This document shows positions 1-11,501 of a stretch of DNA of 64,000 nucleotides, one piece after another. The DNA lies in contig JAQPZY010001436.1 of NCBI GenBank assembly GCA_029931535.1, forward strand, positions 1,887,001-1,951,000, given 5' to 3'. The stretch's first letter is position 1. Every line of letters starts with the position of its first letter. This DNA comes from Margaritifera margaritifera (Eukaryota; Mollusca; Bivalvia; Unionida; Margaritiferidae). A program made the translations under genes and the position numbers. Below the pieces are notes generated by a model. It saw only the letters and a program-made list of their open reading frames with translations. It made no database searches and was not told where the DNA came from.

Positions 1-1342
1 TTCTGGGAATAGAAAAAAAACAGTATACTTATGGGCGAATCAAAGGTATGCCTCAATATTTAACATTCATGAAGCTCATTGGTGGAAATTATTTGAATTT
101 CAATCGATACAATCCTTGTAGTTTTGGCTATAGCTTGATGATAGACTAATACATTTCATGATACTTGTGCCAAGTTCTCAAAGAGCTAAAATATTCCAGT
201 ACATTTCAAATTTACAATTACTTTGCAGTAAGAAGCCTGGATAGCACACTGATAATACACTTGCTTAGCACTTCTTTATTTCCGCAGTACTTTTTTTTAT
301 TCCAGAGCTGTGACATGTGAATGCTCGAGGTTGCTGATCAAAAATTCCCCTTGTTTCCTCTGCCTCCTCAACCTCAGACCAATACATGCCAGGAATTCTT
401 AACATTAGCTGTTAAAATTGTCTATGCTATCAACCTTTAATACATATATTTAAATTAATTCAAACTATGCAATAAAAAGTGTCTATCTAATGCAGATTAT
501 AAGTATTTTTTGTGGGGCACCAAATTTTTGTGGTTTTCATGGTTGCTACAAACCATGAGTTGGAAGTCCTGTTTTATTATATATTTCATAATGAGATATT
601 GAAATATATCAGTGAGAGAAAAATGATATCACCAGAGTGGCAATACCACTTTTATCGCCACAGTGGCAATATCACTTTTGGAACTACTTTCTTTTCCCAT
701 TTAGGAAATATATCTGCCCTTATGTATGTTATTCAAATTGATATTTCAATATTCAGGCCCATTTCCTTTTTCTTCTTCTGCTCCTTCTCTTTCTCCATCT
801 GGATGAATAGATCTCAAAATGTGTCAAGACCTTAGACCCTCTAGTATACATTTATGTAATCAATAAGGTGCCATAAAAAAATGCCTAAAAATGAACTCCA
901 AATGACTAAAAGTAGGCCTCAAGTGTGAACTTTTTAAAATTTGTTTTCCACATGAATCATGCAAAGTATTAGTGACTGAACTTTACACTCTACAACAAAG
1001 AGACACATTTTTTAGAAAAACTCTTGATTAAATATAGTAATAAAATTATTTAAGTAGCGATTTTAACTCTCAACACAATCATAACCATATCTGAAAACAG
1101 GGGAAAAATTGGGTATTGACGAGTGTTGACTGCAAACCAAAATAAAGTGACAATTGATATTTGGGTGCAGTTTCTGTTATCAAACTAAACTGCAAGCTTG
1201 CCAATGCCAAAAATTCATCTTTGAATGCAAAAATAAACAAAACAGAGAACCAAATCCATACAAGTAAACTCACAATCATTAAAATCTTTTGTTTAAAAAT
1301 GTTACACTCAGAAATCTGTCCAATGCGACTGCTGTGATGTTT
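1..1342. other. AT-rich stretch, nothing recognised
   Basis: No open frame here resembles a known family, and no repeat ends or tRNA-like boxes were seen. The short open frames have the composition expected of AT-rich noncoding DNA. Confidence 0.4.
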
Positions 1343-1690
1343 CTACAGTATGCCAACCACAACAATGTTTGCCAATCCGCGCAAGAAATGTGTTTTCATT
1401 TCATCAGAGTACATAGGATTGCCGGATAATAATGTCTTAATTGTAAGTCGATACCGTAATGCGAAGAGAACACAATGTCTTAGAGTTGTATATTTTTGAC
1501 ATTCTAAAAGAAAGTGTTCATCTGTTTCTACTTGTCTGCATATGCAGTACCTGTTGTTAGAAACATGATTTACGAATAAATGGCTATTTAAGCGATTGCA
1601 TTTGGTTCTCAATTGCGTATGATAAATTTGATCACCGACATAATATTACGAAGGAATTTTATATTTATCCTGATTCGAGTAAGTTTTTAG
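1343..1690 (-). mobile_element. Non-LTR retrotransposon (LINE) 3' coding fragment
   Basis: On the minus strand an open frame of about 89 codons ends at base 1343. It carries an arginine/asparagine-rich stretch (LRTKCNRLNSHLF) followed by C-x-C and HFLLEC. This is the C-terminal region typical of endonuclease/reverse-transcriptase LINEs, lying after the RT domain. The frame continues upstream for a few residues (YHTQ) before decaying near 1690. The RT palm and endonuclease are absent, so this is a 5'-truncated or eroded copy. The clade (CR1, Jockey or relative) cannot be decided. Confidence 0.6.
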
Positions 1691-3300
1691 ATTTTGAATG
1701 AATAGGTTAATTATTATTTCAATCGGTAACGTATTCTACAGTTGAACAATTGGTACGGTGATATCATCAAGCTGCATCGCTGCGTTTGGCTGATTAGTCA
1801 TATTGTTCTGGCAATCGGAACACCACTCTGCACCGTCTGGTCTAAGGAAGCGCATCTGCTCTCTGGCGATTTACTATCTAGTTTTGGATATTATCCCTAC
1901 GCCGACCAGCTTGGCGGACACTTATGTATATTAAAGGTTTAACAAAATAGTTTCAAATAATTGGCCCCGTTAAGTATTTTGTTGTGATGGCTTGCTAAAG
2001 TCGGTCTAATATATGTCTCAATTATAATTTGAACTAAATAAAATTCTTCGTAGAAATGTGCTAAGCATGTGTTTTTACAAAACATAAAATTGCCCATGCT
2101 CATTGTAGCACTTCCGTTGTCAAATCTTAAGTTTCTGAGGTGCGCATTTTTTTATTTTATTTTTTTCAGGTTGTCAAGCTGTTCAATTTTTTTTTCTAGG
2201 TCAGTACATCTCGGATGTAGTCCGCAATCCCACATTGCCTAAATTGAAGTGATCGGTTTTGAAAAACACCAAACTTATGAAAATGTCTCGGAACACATCG
2301 TAGCTTTCCCCATTTCGGACTACCTTGGTTATTTACGAAAATAGGATTGATCGAGATGTTGTATTGAACTATTTTTTATTCCCCAACTTCTCGGTCAATG
2401 TTACAGGCAATCCAATCGTAGAAATGGCCGAGCTGGTCCAAATAGATTGGGGTTTGTTTATTTTATGGATAAGTTTTCGGCAAACAAAATGCATGATTTT
2501 TCTGTAAATTACTGCGCCGACTTACATCCCAGGCATATTCTTGTTTGACATAAATATCCGAGGAAATTCCGATTGTGTCTATATAGCTATCTTTGATTCT
2601 ACTAACTTCGTACTCATACTTGAATCGTGCGCCATGTTTCTCGCCACCTCACGCGCTTGTTTTGAGATCCTGACGTCATCAACTGGGTCACTAGCGTTCG
2701 TTGACAATGACAGTAAGCGCTGATTAAGAATATTGATGAAATGAAATTTAAATACGTACTAAAATTCAAATTGAAAAAACACAATGAAAATGTCCAATTT
2801 TTCTAATGCCATATTTGCCTCAAGTTTGTGGCTCTGGCGTGAGTGTTAGCTGTTCAAGCCATGGCCGCTGTTCACATGTTGGTTTTCTTTACCTTTTTAT
2901 TAGTAGGAAATCAACGACAGAGATTTCTCATACGACAAAGGCAATGTAAAAACTTCGTTTCTGTAACATGCACTTCTTATATCATGTTAGAAAAAATAAA
3001 TCCAATGGAACAGTATGCAGTATGGAACTCTTTATTGGATTATTGTAATGTAGGGGGAAAAATCTTTTAAAGTTCAGCGTACTTTAAATACGATAATTAT
3101 ATCAAAATAGCTGTTTTAAAAAAAAAAAAAAAATCATCCTATTCTTTTATATATATTTTTTTTATACTTTGGGCATCATTTTTTATATGTGTTTTATTGC
3201 AGTCAATATGCATACGAAAGGAATGAAATATATTACAAATGCAGTTAATGAAAATACAGAGACATTATAAACGATCTATTTCTACACTTGGGCCTAATTG
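1691..3300. other. Upstream intergenic DNA
   Basis: No gene is recognised with confidence. Short open frames on both strands (for example 1742-1942) are not recognisable as a family. The stretch contains a perfect CRE octamer at 2671 and a possible small minus-strand coding start at 2620-2635, which is treated as a finding only. Confidence 0.3.
2671..2678. promoter_or_regulatory. CRE octamer TGACGTCA
   Basis: A perfect palindromic TGACGTCA, the CREB/ATF consensus, about 1.4 kb upstream of the GLG1 start codon. Whether it acts on GLG1, on a divergent transcript, or not at all cannot be told from sequence. Confidence 0.3.
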
Positions 3301-4065
3301 TCACATTCCAATCTTACGTCACGTGGCCTTTATTTCAGGGGCACGAACCATGGAGAAACTTCCGGAAAAAGATAAATTTTGACACGCTCAGAAAAACGGT
3401 TGCTTGCAAAGTCTTTTGAGTTTATAAACATTTTTCAATGATGAATAAATCAAGTAGATATTGTTGAACACATTCTATGGCGATTTTAACAATAGTATAA
3501 GGCAAGCGTTAAAATTCACGTTTAGGACAGGAATCATGGTTGGTCCAGGATATATGTGGCAGAGGAAGACATATTCTAACAACCACGGCTTTTTTCTGCG
3601 AAACATAAATATGCCTCAATTATCATCGATAGGCTTCACCTGGAAGCTGCCAGTGAGGGAGGCAAAGTCTCAATCGGAATATCATCTGCCTTTCCTGTCG
3701 CAAAATAATTGGTGCACACCGCCAGAGACGAATCACCAAAATCAATCAAGTTGATGTGTATTCTTACAACCACGTCCGAGGTTATTTCTATACTTAACGG
3801 AAATGGTCGAGTAATGTCACGATTGGCTATTCGTTACACCGTGGCACTTATTTCCGGCGACTTGCTAGATAATCTATAAAGCTTCCATTGAAATATAATC
3901 CATATAACTATATTCAATATTTGTTCATTATTAGATATGTAAAAGATATTATTATAATAAAACCTATTTAATGAAAATTGCAGATTTGTGCAATTGACTA
4001 TTTAACAATTATTAGTAGATACCATATGGCGGAGAGATACAGTACAATACTGTACAATTGGCAAA
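3301..4065 (+). promoter_or_regulatory. GLG1: Putative GLG1 promoter / 5' UTR region
   Basis: This is the stretch immediately upstream of the first recognised coding exon. It holds a compound ACGT-type site (3314-3327), ETS-like cores (ACTTCCGG near 3358, TTCCGG near 3852) and two ATGGCGG sequences (4026-4032 and at the start codon). No TATA box at a sensible distance was identified. The transcription start and any 5' UTR intron cannot be placed without RNA data. Confidence 0.35.
3314..3327. promoter_or_regulatory. Compound CRE-like / E-box site
   Basis: TTACGTCACGTGGC combines a CRE-like TTACGTCA with a CACGTG E-box. Read on the minus strand it is GCCACGTGACGTAA, similar in form to ACGT-core sites bound by ER/Golgi-stress bZIP factors (ATF6, XBP1, CREB3-like). 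That would suit a Golgi protein, but function is inferred only. Confidence 0.25.
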
Positions 4066-4073
4066 ATGGCGGC
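4063..4073 (+). promoter_or_regulatory. YY1-type motif over the GLG1 start codon
   Basis: AAAATGGCGGC matches the YY1 consensus (AANATGGCGGC), and its ATG is the predicted initiator. An additional ATGGCGG lies 40 bases upstream at 4026. YY1 sites downstream of the transcription start that overlap the initiator are known in other animals. Confidence 0.4.
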
Positions 4074-4479
4074 TTACGTTAGACGTGGAAATATGTTGTC
4101 ATTTATGATCTTGTTCTTTGGTTCTTTTACTTTAGCGCAAATTATAAATCCCAATAACGGACCAGATTTGCATGCAAATGCGGTGTTTGGTGGTAACAAT
4201 GTTGTTAACCCAAACTCGGTGACTGGATATGATCCTCAGAAAAATATTCAAAGAGGGTTACAACCACAGTTCCATCCCCAAGAGGTTCAACCTGTAGGAG
4301 GATCTGGGCCAGAGAGAGCGCGAGCAAATGATATACCACCGGTGCAAAAAGCAGCCGGACCGCCCACGGTTAGAATTTGGGAGACTGCAGAGTGCGGAAA
4401 TGAAGTTCAGCGACTTTGTAGTCCAAGAATCCAGAAAAATAATTTTGCAGTTTTGGACTGTTTGCAGAATGCAGATGAG
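4066..4479 (+). CDS. GLG1: GLG1 exon 1: signal peptide, linker and start of first Cys-rich repeat
   Basis: First coding exon, 138 codons. GLG1 (ESL-1, CFR-1, MG-160) is a type I Golgi membrane glycoprotein with many Cys-rich repeats in its lumenal part. It binds E-selectin and FGFs in vertebrates and affects growth-factor secretion. Residues 1-25 form a signal peptide (hydrophobic LSFMILFFGSFTLA, likely cleaved before Q). Residues 26-105 are an Asn/Gln/Pro-rich linker that I do not recognise as a domain. The last part (ECGNEVQRLC, then VLDCLQ) is the start of the first GLG1 repeat. The exon ends GATGAG|gtaaaa in phase 0, and reading through would stop two codons later. The start is chosen because it gives the signal peptide directly and overlaps a YY1 motif. 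Intron 1 is 7.0 kb. Confidence 0.88.
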
Positions 4480-7400
4480 GTAAAATAATTCTTAACAAGC
4501 AAATATAAATCATTGTAATTACTCATACTTTTATGTAAATATTTTTAACAAAATGTAGAGACTTGTATATTAAAGTTGGTTTCAAATGCCTTCAGCAGAT
4601 TAGTAATTTGATCATATCCATCAATGGAGTAGTCGGGTGTGATTCATATCCAGGTGTTTTTCCAACACTTTCACTGCTGTTCTTAATAATGCATATATAC
4701 TCTTACAGGCTGAAACAAATGCAAGATCTTATGAACAATGACTCAAAGTGACCTCTGAGCTATTGAAGCATTATTCACTAAAGAATATTTTAATATTTTA
4801 TCTGACTGAATGAGTGCAACACACAGACAGAAATGACTAGATGCTCTTGTTTTGTATGATATGATGCAAATTGTTTGGTAACTTGGACTGTAATTTTGTT
4901 GCTCCATTAACAACTTTAGGATTGTTTCATAGCCAGGACTTATCCAAATGTTGGTTGAGACTACTATATCATAGCTTGTCCAGGATCAGTGAGTCCTGGT
5001 TAGTGGCAAGACCTGCACTTATTTGTTATGACAGGTCCTCAAACTATAGTGAGTGGTTGCTTTTTAACACTGCTTTTGTTCACTGTTAGCAGTTGGCTAA
5101 TTTGAGATATGGAAAAACTGAACTTGAATAGACTAATTACAGGGTTCTCCATTGGATTTTGAAAATTGCAGTCCAGGACTCCTTCTTTGAAAAAAGTTGC
5201 AGTCCCAGCCCTAAAAATAAGAGTCCCAATAAAGATACTTTTTTTTTCCTTGCAATAATTCAGAACCTTATGCATGTATTGTTGGATTATCAATATATGT
5301 CATCAGATTGCTAATGCTTGTTCATTGTGAAATATTTAGTATTATAGTTTGCTTGAGACGTCACCATTTATGACAGTAATTTTTTAACAACTTTTCATCG
5401 TAGTACTATAAGTGGACTGAGCTTTAATATTGTGTCTTCCATAGACATATGGTATTTAGAAATATACACGAAGACAGAACTTGCTGTTGTGAGAGCCCCT
5501 GCTTCCAGGACCTCCAGTTCTGAAAACTCGGTGTACATTTTTCTGTAATGTTGGCCTGGACTCTCATTTTTAAAATCCAACAGAGATTTATAACTATTAG
5601 TTTCTTGTTGGCCACTTATGTTTCCCAGTGTTAATACTGTAGGTCCTCTGATGCTTCATTACAGCTTTTGTTGGCAGGTAGAGTAAGAATACCAGATTTT
5701 GATCTTATATTTTTTGTTTTGGGGAGTTTTTGACAACTATGTAGATCCTTACTATAAGACCCCTTCCTTATACCACAGACTCTCTTATAATAGTTGTATT
5801 GGTTTGGTTTGGTGTTTTACAATACTGCAACACAAGTACTGGTAAGTTGTTTACTACTGAGGAAATGGGAGTAAAGTGCCTTGCCCATGGCATATCATGG
5901 TAACTGACCCGGGTTGATTCGATGGTAAGATTCTGACTTGCACACGTTCTGTCGGAAGTCACACAAACCACTGAGCTACCATGGCTTCTTATGGCAGGTG
6001 TGCAGTCACATGTCCAATTAATATTAAATTGGTTAAATTTTGTTTCATTTATTGCAAATTTATTTGTTTTACTTATTTTTACTAATTGACTAATGAGAAC
6101 CTAACCTGGGTACAGTTATCAATATATGTTTGCTTTGCCAATATATTCGTTTCTTTTTATTCCCCTGCTGATAATATCGAAAATAGATTGTCATTAATTA
6201 ATATGACCCTTTTGAGATTGTGGCGATATCAACGCTTGGGGACATGTGATGTGTTTCCCATTATGATTAATCCTATTAATATCCAATTTACAGATGACGT
6301 TGACCTTATCTAAAACAAGGCAAGGATGCGGTCTATTTTGGAACAACTTGATTGAACATGAAATTACCCCATGTAATCCAAGTATTAAAGCTGAGGGTGC
6401 TGCGCTCATTTTCACATGTTCCCAGGCTGTCAATCAAAAACTTTAACAAAATTGACCAGACTGTAACCTGGGCTACTGAGAACCAATTATAATGTGTTTT
6501 CACAACAGTATATACCTTACTTTTGTGTTTTGTGTAGTAATATGACATAGTCTTGTCAATACATGTCTTTTTTTTTTAGGATGGCCTTACATGTACATGT
6601 AACATGATTTACTTTTATATGTCCCATGAACAGTTTTATAAAGAGGGGCACTGCATATGCTCCTTTTGAGTTCATTGTTGTAAAGAATTGATGGTTAGTT
6701 GATGAAAAATTCTGTATTTAAATGTTACCTTTGGTAATAAAATTGGCATTATATGTGGTCCAAGCAAGAGATATGAAATTCTTAGAATACATGATTTCTA
6801 TAACAATCAAGACGACAAATTCAAAGAATTTGTCAAACTCATATAAAGAAGATTATTGTACGAATTCAGACCAATTAACTCAACAAAATAGTTATACTCA
6901 TATCAAGAAACTGATGTAGGAATTTAAACAAATAAATTCAAACAAATAATTATATTGATATCAACGAATTACATGAGATTGATGCAAATACCTTGTGCTT
7001 TAGAGACTTGCTCGCTTCTACCGCCAGAATTGTGTCCCTCAACTTCCAGACACTTGTCCCTTGACCAATTGTTTATAATTTATTTCTTCTTAATTCTATC
7101 TTGGAGTCAAGATCTCTTCCTCTCACAGGAAAAACTTGGACTGATTAAATTTTGCGATGTGGAATATTTAAAACATGAAATTTTTGTCTGGGAACACACC
7201 TATTATTTGGCGTTGACAATCAGATTAAACATATCTACTGCTTTTTATAAATACACCTCTATTTCGCACCTAATTTAATAACTGATTCTGGACAATTTCA
7301 AAAGATAATACAACTTCTACTAGTCTCTGCAAACTCTCAACTTTGACATTTTAACCTTGTGTCCGACATTAACAGTGAAGGCTTAATTAAGAATCAATCT

Positions 7401-7890
7401 CGCCCCCCAAACAGGGACATTAAAACCATCGCAGTCTAGCGATTTCATATGGTACCTTTCCTCATAAATCTAATTAATTGTTATCTGCCAACTAATGTGC
7501 TCTACCGAATACATCGACAGAAATTTGCACCCTCACAATATATATAGAACTGGAAGCCATCACAAACGTTCAGACCCTTTTCATTTTTGACACAGACCCC
7601 ACCCCATCCCTCTCGCTGATACTCCCTCCCTCCTACTCCTGCATATATGATTTAGAAATTTTGTTTAGTCCTCTTCTTAAGAAAATCAACTTGAACAATT
7701 CTGTTTCTACTGTCATTTTTAAAATATTTTTTTACCTGTTACTGTTATTACCTACAGTGCAATCAATGACTTTGGAAATAAGAATAAACTATTATAATTT
7801 TCTATTAGTTTCAGATGTAATTTTTATTATCAGTTCGAATATATAAAATATATAAAAACTATATCATAAATAACATGTACATCTGAATTG
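4480..7890. other. Intron 1, 5' part
   Basis: AT-rich intron sequence with no recognised gene. The only repeat-like segment noted is at 5790-5990. Short open frames (for example 6955-7278) show no family resemblance. Confidence 0.4.
5790..5990. repeat. Interspersed repeat fragment (bivalve-type)
   Basis: The segment begins with TTGGTTTGGTTTGGTGTTTT, continues through GTAAAGTGCCTTGCCCATGG, and ends in a tRNA-like tail (CCACTGAGCTACCATGG). This resembles an interspersed repeat that I associate with bivalve genomes. It is recognised by pattern only. Confidence 0.35.
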
Positions 7891-8032
7891 TTTTTATCTC
7901 TCCTGTTCATAGACCAGAAGAGCTTTTGTGATGATCTTTTGTCCGTCATCCATCTGTCTGTTAGCAGCTAGTTTGTTATCGCTATTCCCAAACTACTTTT
8001 AGGATTGCCATGACATTTTTACACACACATAT
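7891..8032. repeat. Hairpin-ended (pearl/HINE-like) element, terminal piece
   Basis: Carries the same terminal module as the large arrays at 31991, 35401 and 62295: a CTCT..GGTC/GACC..AGAG hairpin, a degenerate GTCCGTC tract, then an ACTAC-type conserved block. It is cut off at 8032 by the end of a hAT element, so only about 140 bases remain and the tandem core is absent. Confidence 0.5.
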
Positions 8033-9266
8033 CAGGGCTGAGCAAATCCCATAGCCAGACGTCCCGGATTAGTCATTTTTGAAGTCGGGCAAGTAAAATT
8101 TTCCAAGTCGCTAGTCCGGGACAAGTGCTTTTTAAAAAAGTCAGGCTAGTCCTTATTTTCTTGCTTTAATCACTATATCTACCTTTATTTGGTCAATCAT
8201 GCCCTCCGGGCGTACTGAATACTTGATTCTACCTCTCTTCGTGTATGCATTTACATCTTGTTACCGCTTGACTGCATATTGGGCTAAGCGACCAAATTAT
8301 CGGCAAATCAAAACATGTCAAACAAAAGAAAGCCGGTATGATCAATTAGTAGTGTTTTAAGCGGCTTTGTTGACTTGAGTTTACTCAAGCCAGATTGTCA
8401 CGAGCGGCTCACTATGATTTTAATCCAGCGAGTCAGTGAAATTAAATTAATGAAAGCTACTTTACCGACATCAGTGTTGGTTTCTTTTATGAACTGATTA
8501 AATGACAGTAATGATTCTTTAATTGATTATACAGATGATTAACTTCCACGTGCGATATTGCGTTTGAAGCGAAACAATTACGCTGATTAATGAGCTGTCT
8601 CTGTTTGTAATTAAAAGAGAAAATGTATGTTATGATCACTTTAGAAGTAGTTGTCAAGCAAGCTGATAGTTATTCTGTGGATAAAATGAGTTTGCTAAAT
8701 TATTTTTGCAAGGAAGGTAATAACGGTGATTTGGGGAAGGAAAATTTGTTTGAAAGTGGAGGGATAAAACGTAAGACTGCTACTGAGTGTGCGGTAGCTA
8801 TTTCTCCAAAGAGACATAAGCAACAATCTGTGATGGCAAAAAATGTCAAATATGACACTTCTAAGAGACAGAGAAATTTTCAGATGCATTGGGTTGATTG
8901 TTATCCCTGGTTTGAATGTATTGACTCGGAAGGAAAGATGTTTTGCAGTTATTGCAAACAATATCCAACACTGGCACAGGTTGGAAATTCACTCATTGTA
9001 TTTGTCAATGAAAGTGACAATTTCAGGATTAAACTAATCAAGTCTCATGACATGTCTGGACTCCACAAGGCCTGTGTAGCACAATATATGCATGACGCTA
9101 GCCAGCATGTGCAGAAAATCAGTGAAGTCAGAGTTGCCGACACTCCACTAGGAAAGGCCCTTTCAAAACTAAATGAGACTGAAATAAAAAAAATGAGAGC
9201 TCTCTTTAACACAGCCTACACCCTAGCCCGTTATGGAAAACCATTTTCTGATATGGAAGAACCTTA
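8033..9266 (+). mobile_element. hAT-type transposon, 5' part (truncated)
   Basis: Begins with CAGGGCTGAGCAAATCCC, a hAT-like CAGGG terminus, followed by subterminal GTCCGGGACTAGTC-type repeats. The coding frame probably starts at 8686 (MSLLNYF), although the frame is open from 8623. It encodes a TTF/BED-like zinc-finger region: W..CYPWFEC, FCSYCKQ, then K.HDMSGLHKAC. It then has the region preceding the DDE core (TAYTLARYGKPFSDMEE). After that, at about 9267, it is replaced by the end of an unrelated pogo-like element. The catalytic core and 3' terminus are missing, so it is dead. It is related in plan to the longer hAT at 45329-47946. Confidence 0.7.
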
Positions 9267-9342
9267 TCAGACAATGATATTATACTTCTGTGTGCATATT
9301 TTTGATGGAATTATTATGGGCTCACTCCTATGCATGCCATGA
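8623..9342 (+). pseudogene. Truncated hAT transposase ORF with foreign C-terminus
   Basis: A 239-codon open frame. Residues about 22-215 are the N-terminal zinc-finger and linker part of a hAT transposase. The last 25 or so residues (from QTMILYFCVHIFDG) are encoded by the adjacent pogo-type element end. The same stretch recurs, reversed, near 55200-55290 without any hAT sequence. The frame is therefore a fusion made by truncation or insertion. Whether it is transcribed is unknown. Confidence 0.6.
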
Positions 9343-9702
9343 GATCAGTTGGTGAGTACACATGTTGATCCTTTATCTATTCATGCTACACAATAGACAT
9401 GTACATATAAATGTACCAATGCATGGTTCTCTGAAAAAAGTAAAATATTATATGTGCAATCTATGTTTTCACTGCATGTGTATTTCTTGTTTACTATGCA
9501 TTGATTTAAGATGGTAACTGTGCCGATGAAGCACGTTGTTTTGAGCCCACAATTTACCCCCCCCCCCCCATTTTTTTGTGCATACATCATTTTCTTCAGC
9601 TAAATGACTTGGTTTTGTCTAGGTTGGTTATAGCACAGTTCAGGACATAGCATGATCTCGTTTTGTGGACCCTGACCATCGTGCTATAGCGGGGTCCTAC
9701 TG
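9267..9702 (-). mobile_element. Terminal fragment of a pogo-type (TIR) element
   Basis: This segment is the reverse complement of 54858 to about 55290, the end of a complete 1.9-kb element. It shares the terminus GGGGTCCTACTG followed by TA, the poly-C run near 9550 and the intervening sequence. Only this one end is present, and its inner boundary is fused to the hAT ORF. It is assigned to the pogo/Tigger group by analogy with the full copy. Confidence 0.65.
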
Positions 9703-10030
9703 TATATATAATCTTAGGAGATGTGTTAGTGTTATGAACCACGTTAGGGTTCCTGTCTTCAGTGTCATTGCTCAGAGTTCTAAGTTTTCTATCACACTTT
9801 CATTTCCACTCTAGAAACTATAGAGCTGTTTGAGATTAAATGATGCAACTTGGTATGTATACATGTACAGTATATACTTGTATATGTCATCATTAGCAGG
9901 TGTGTGGGGGCCCAGTCTTCAAGGTCAATATAATGGTGTTATATTTTGAATTTCTCCATAACACTATACGTTTGAAATGAAGGGATGAAACTTAGAAGAA
10001 GTCTATGCAGTATCATCACTAAAAGACACA

Positions 10031-10500
10031 GTCAAGGCTAAGATCACAGAGTCAGTGTCTTAGGTTTCAGTCACATAACCACATTTAAAGTTAAGATCAC
10101 AGAATCAGTGTGTTAGGTTTCAGTCACATAACCACATTCAAGGTTAAGATCACAGAGTCTGTGTCTTAGGTTTCAGTCACATAACCACATTTAAAGTTAA
10201 GATCACAGAATCAGTGTGTTAGGTTTCAGTCACATAACCACATTCAAGGTTAAGATCAGAGAATCAGTGTGTTAGGTTTCAGTTGCATAACCACATTCAA
10301 GGTTAAGATCACAGAGTCTGTGTCTTAGGTTTCAGTCACATAACCACATTCAAGGTTAAGATCACAGAATCAGTGTGTTAGGTTTCAGTCACATAACCAC
10401 ATTCAAGGTTAAGATCACAGAGTCTGTGTCTTAGGTTTCAGTCACATAACCACATTCAAGGTTAAGATCACAGAGTCTGTGTCTTAGGTTTTGGTCACAT
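10031..10500. repeat. 53-bp minisatellite, about 9 copies
   Basis: Tandem copies of a 53-base unit containing TTAGGTTTCAGTCACATAAC. Two subtypes are interleaved: one with AGTCTGTGTCTTAGG and one with AATCAGTGTGTTAGG. The first and last units are the most diverged. Confidence 0.9.
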
Positions 10501-10501
10501 T

Positions 10502-11014
10502 TAGAGATGCCAACCATTCTGGATCTTGTGGAATTATCATGAATCTTTACTAAAAAATCTCTGTATTCTGAATTGACCAAATTCTGGAAAATAAAAATTG
10601 TATGGAATAAAACTTTGAACTTCAATTTTCCATGTGGACACAGGTACAGATAGAAGTACTTAAGCATCTATACCTGAGACTGGTGCATACAATAGATGAA
10701 AAGAAAAGATAGATGCAGGTACTTGGTGGGGAAAACTAATGTTTATGGTTATTGTTGTAATGCAAATGTTAAGGGAATTTGGGCAAAGGAATTTGACGAA
10801 TGGACACACCATATTTATTTTGATTGGACTTAAATTCTTAATGACTGTGTAGGTACATGAATGTACATGTATAGGTTTATAGGAAGATACAATATGCATA
10901 TATAGAATGTTTGTTACTTTTAATGAAGATGTTGTCCATTCCAGACAGGCTGCCTAAATTGTGAAATTTTACACTAGGATTCCTGATAAGTATGGAAATG
11001 GGTTGGCACCTCTG
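10502..11014. mobile_element. Short TIR element (hAT-like MITE)
   Basis: Imperfect terminal inverted repeats: AGAGATGCCAACC on the left, and GGTTGGCACCTCTG on the right (reverse complement CAGAGGTGCCAACC). Similarity between the ends continues for roughly 40 bases. The 513-bp interior has no transposase. A CAGAG-type end suggests hAT, but no 8-bp target duplication is clear. Confidence 0.5.
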
Positions 11015-11501
11015 CAAAATTTGCCTTTCTGCTTATTAACTTAAGATCTATTTAAGATAAATGGATGAAGCTTGGTTTACTTATATATCTATATTGTCAC
11101 TTGAAAATGTGTTGTATTGCACATTTGGGGTCTTATCCTTAAAGTCAAGGTCAGAGGTCAATATTTTAAGGTTTCTTTTGTTTCTGCTTTGTGTATCATA
11201 AAAGCTGTTAGAGATATCATGGCACACTTGTGCTTCTCAGTTTGATGATGTCTCATCTATCACATTCTTTGTTTTATCTTCAAGGTCACGGTCACTGGTA
11301 AATTTTTTACTCCTGTTCTGCACTTTTCCTTTAATGCTCTTTGAGACAGGGCAATGAAACTTGGTTATTTTCATTTTCTGTCCAGTAGATTAACAGCTGT
11401 CTTAAAGGTTATCTATATTGTGAACTTTTATGACCTCACCATGGTAGTCAGGGCCATAAAAATGCACTGAATTTACCTGTTTGTTTTATTTTTTGTTGCA
11501 G

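Larger units (their letters stand above)
9703..11460. repeat. Decayed long-period repeat region around a minisatellite
   Basis: A loosely repeated motif pair recurs: a GATGAAACTTGG-like block (near 9850, 9990, 11070, 11355) followed by a CAAGGTCAAGGTCA-like block (near 9920, 10035, 11145, 11285). The spacing is irregular. This looks like an old array of degenerate units. The 53-bp minisatellite at 10031 appears to be an expansion of one part of the unit, and a short TIR element (10502-11014) sits inside it. Confidence 0.4.

Noticed and set aside
3350..3382. Short frame MEKLPEKDKF with a good Kozak context
   Set aside because: Ten codons only, with no evidence of transcription. At most an upstream ORF in the GLG1 leader.
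10031..10500. Possible CRISPR-like array (regular repeats)
   Set aside because: There are no unique spacers. Units are directly tandem and the context is a eukaryotic intron.
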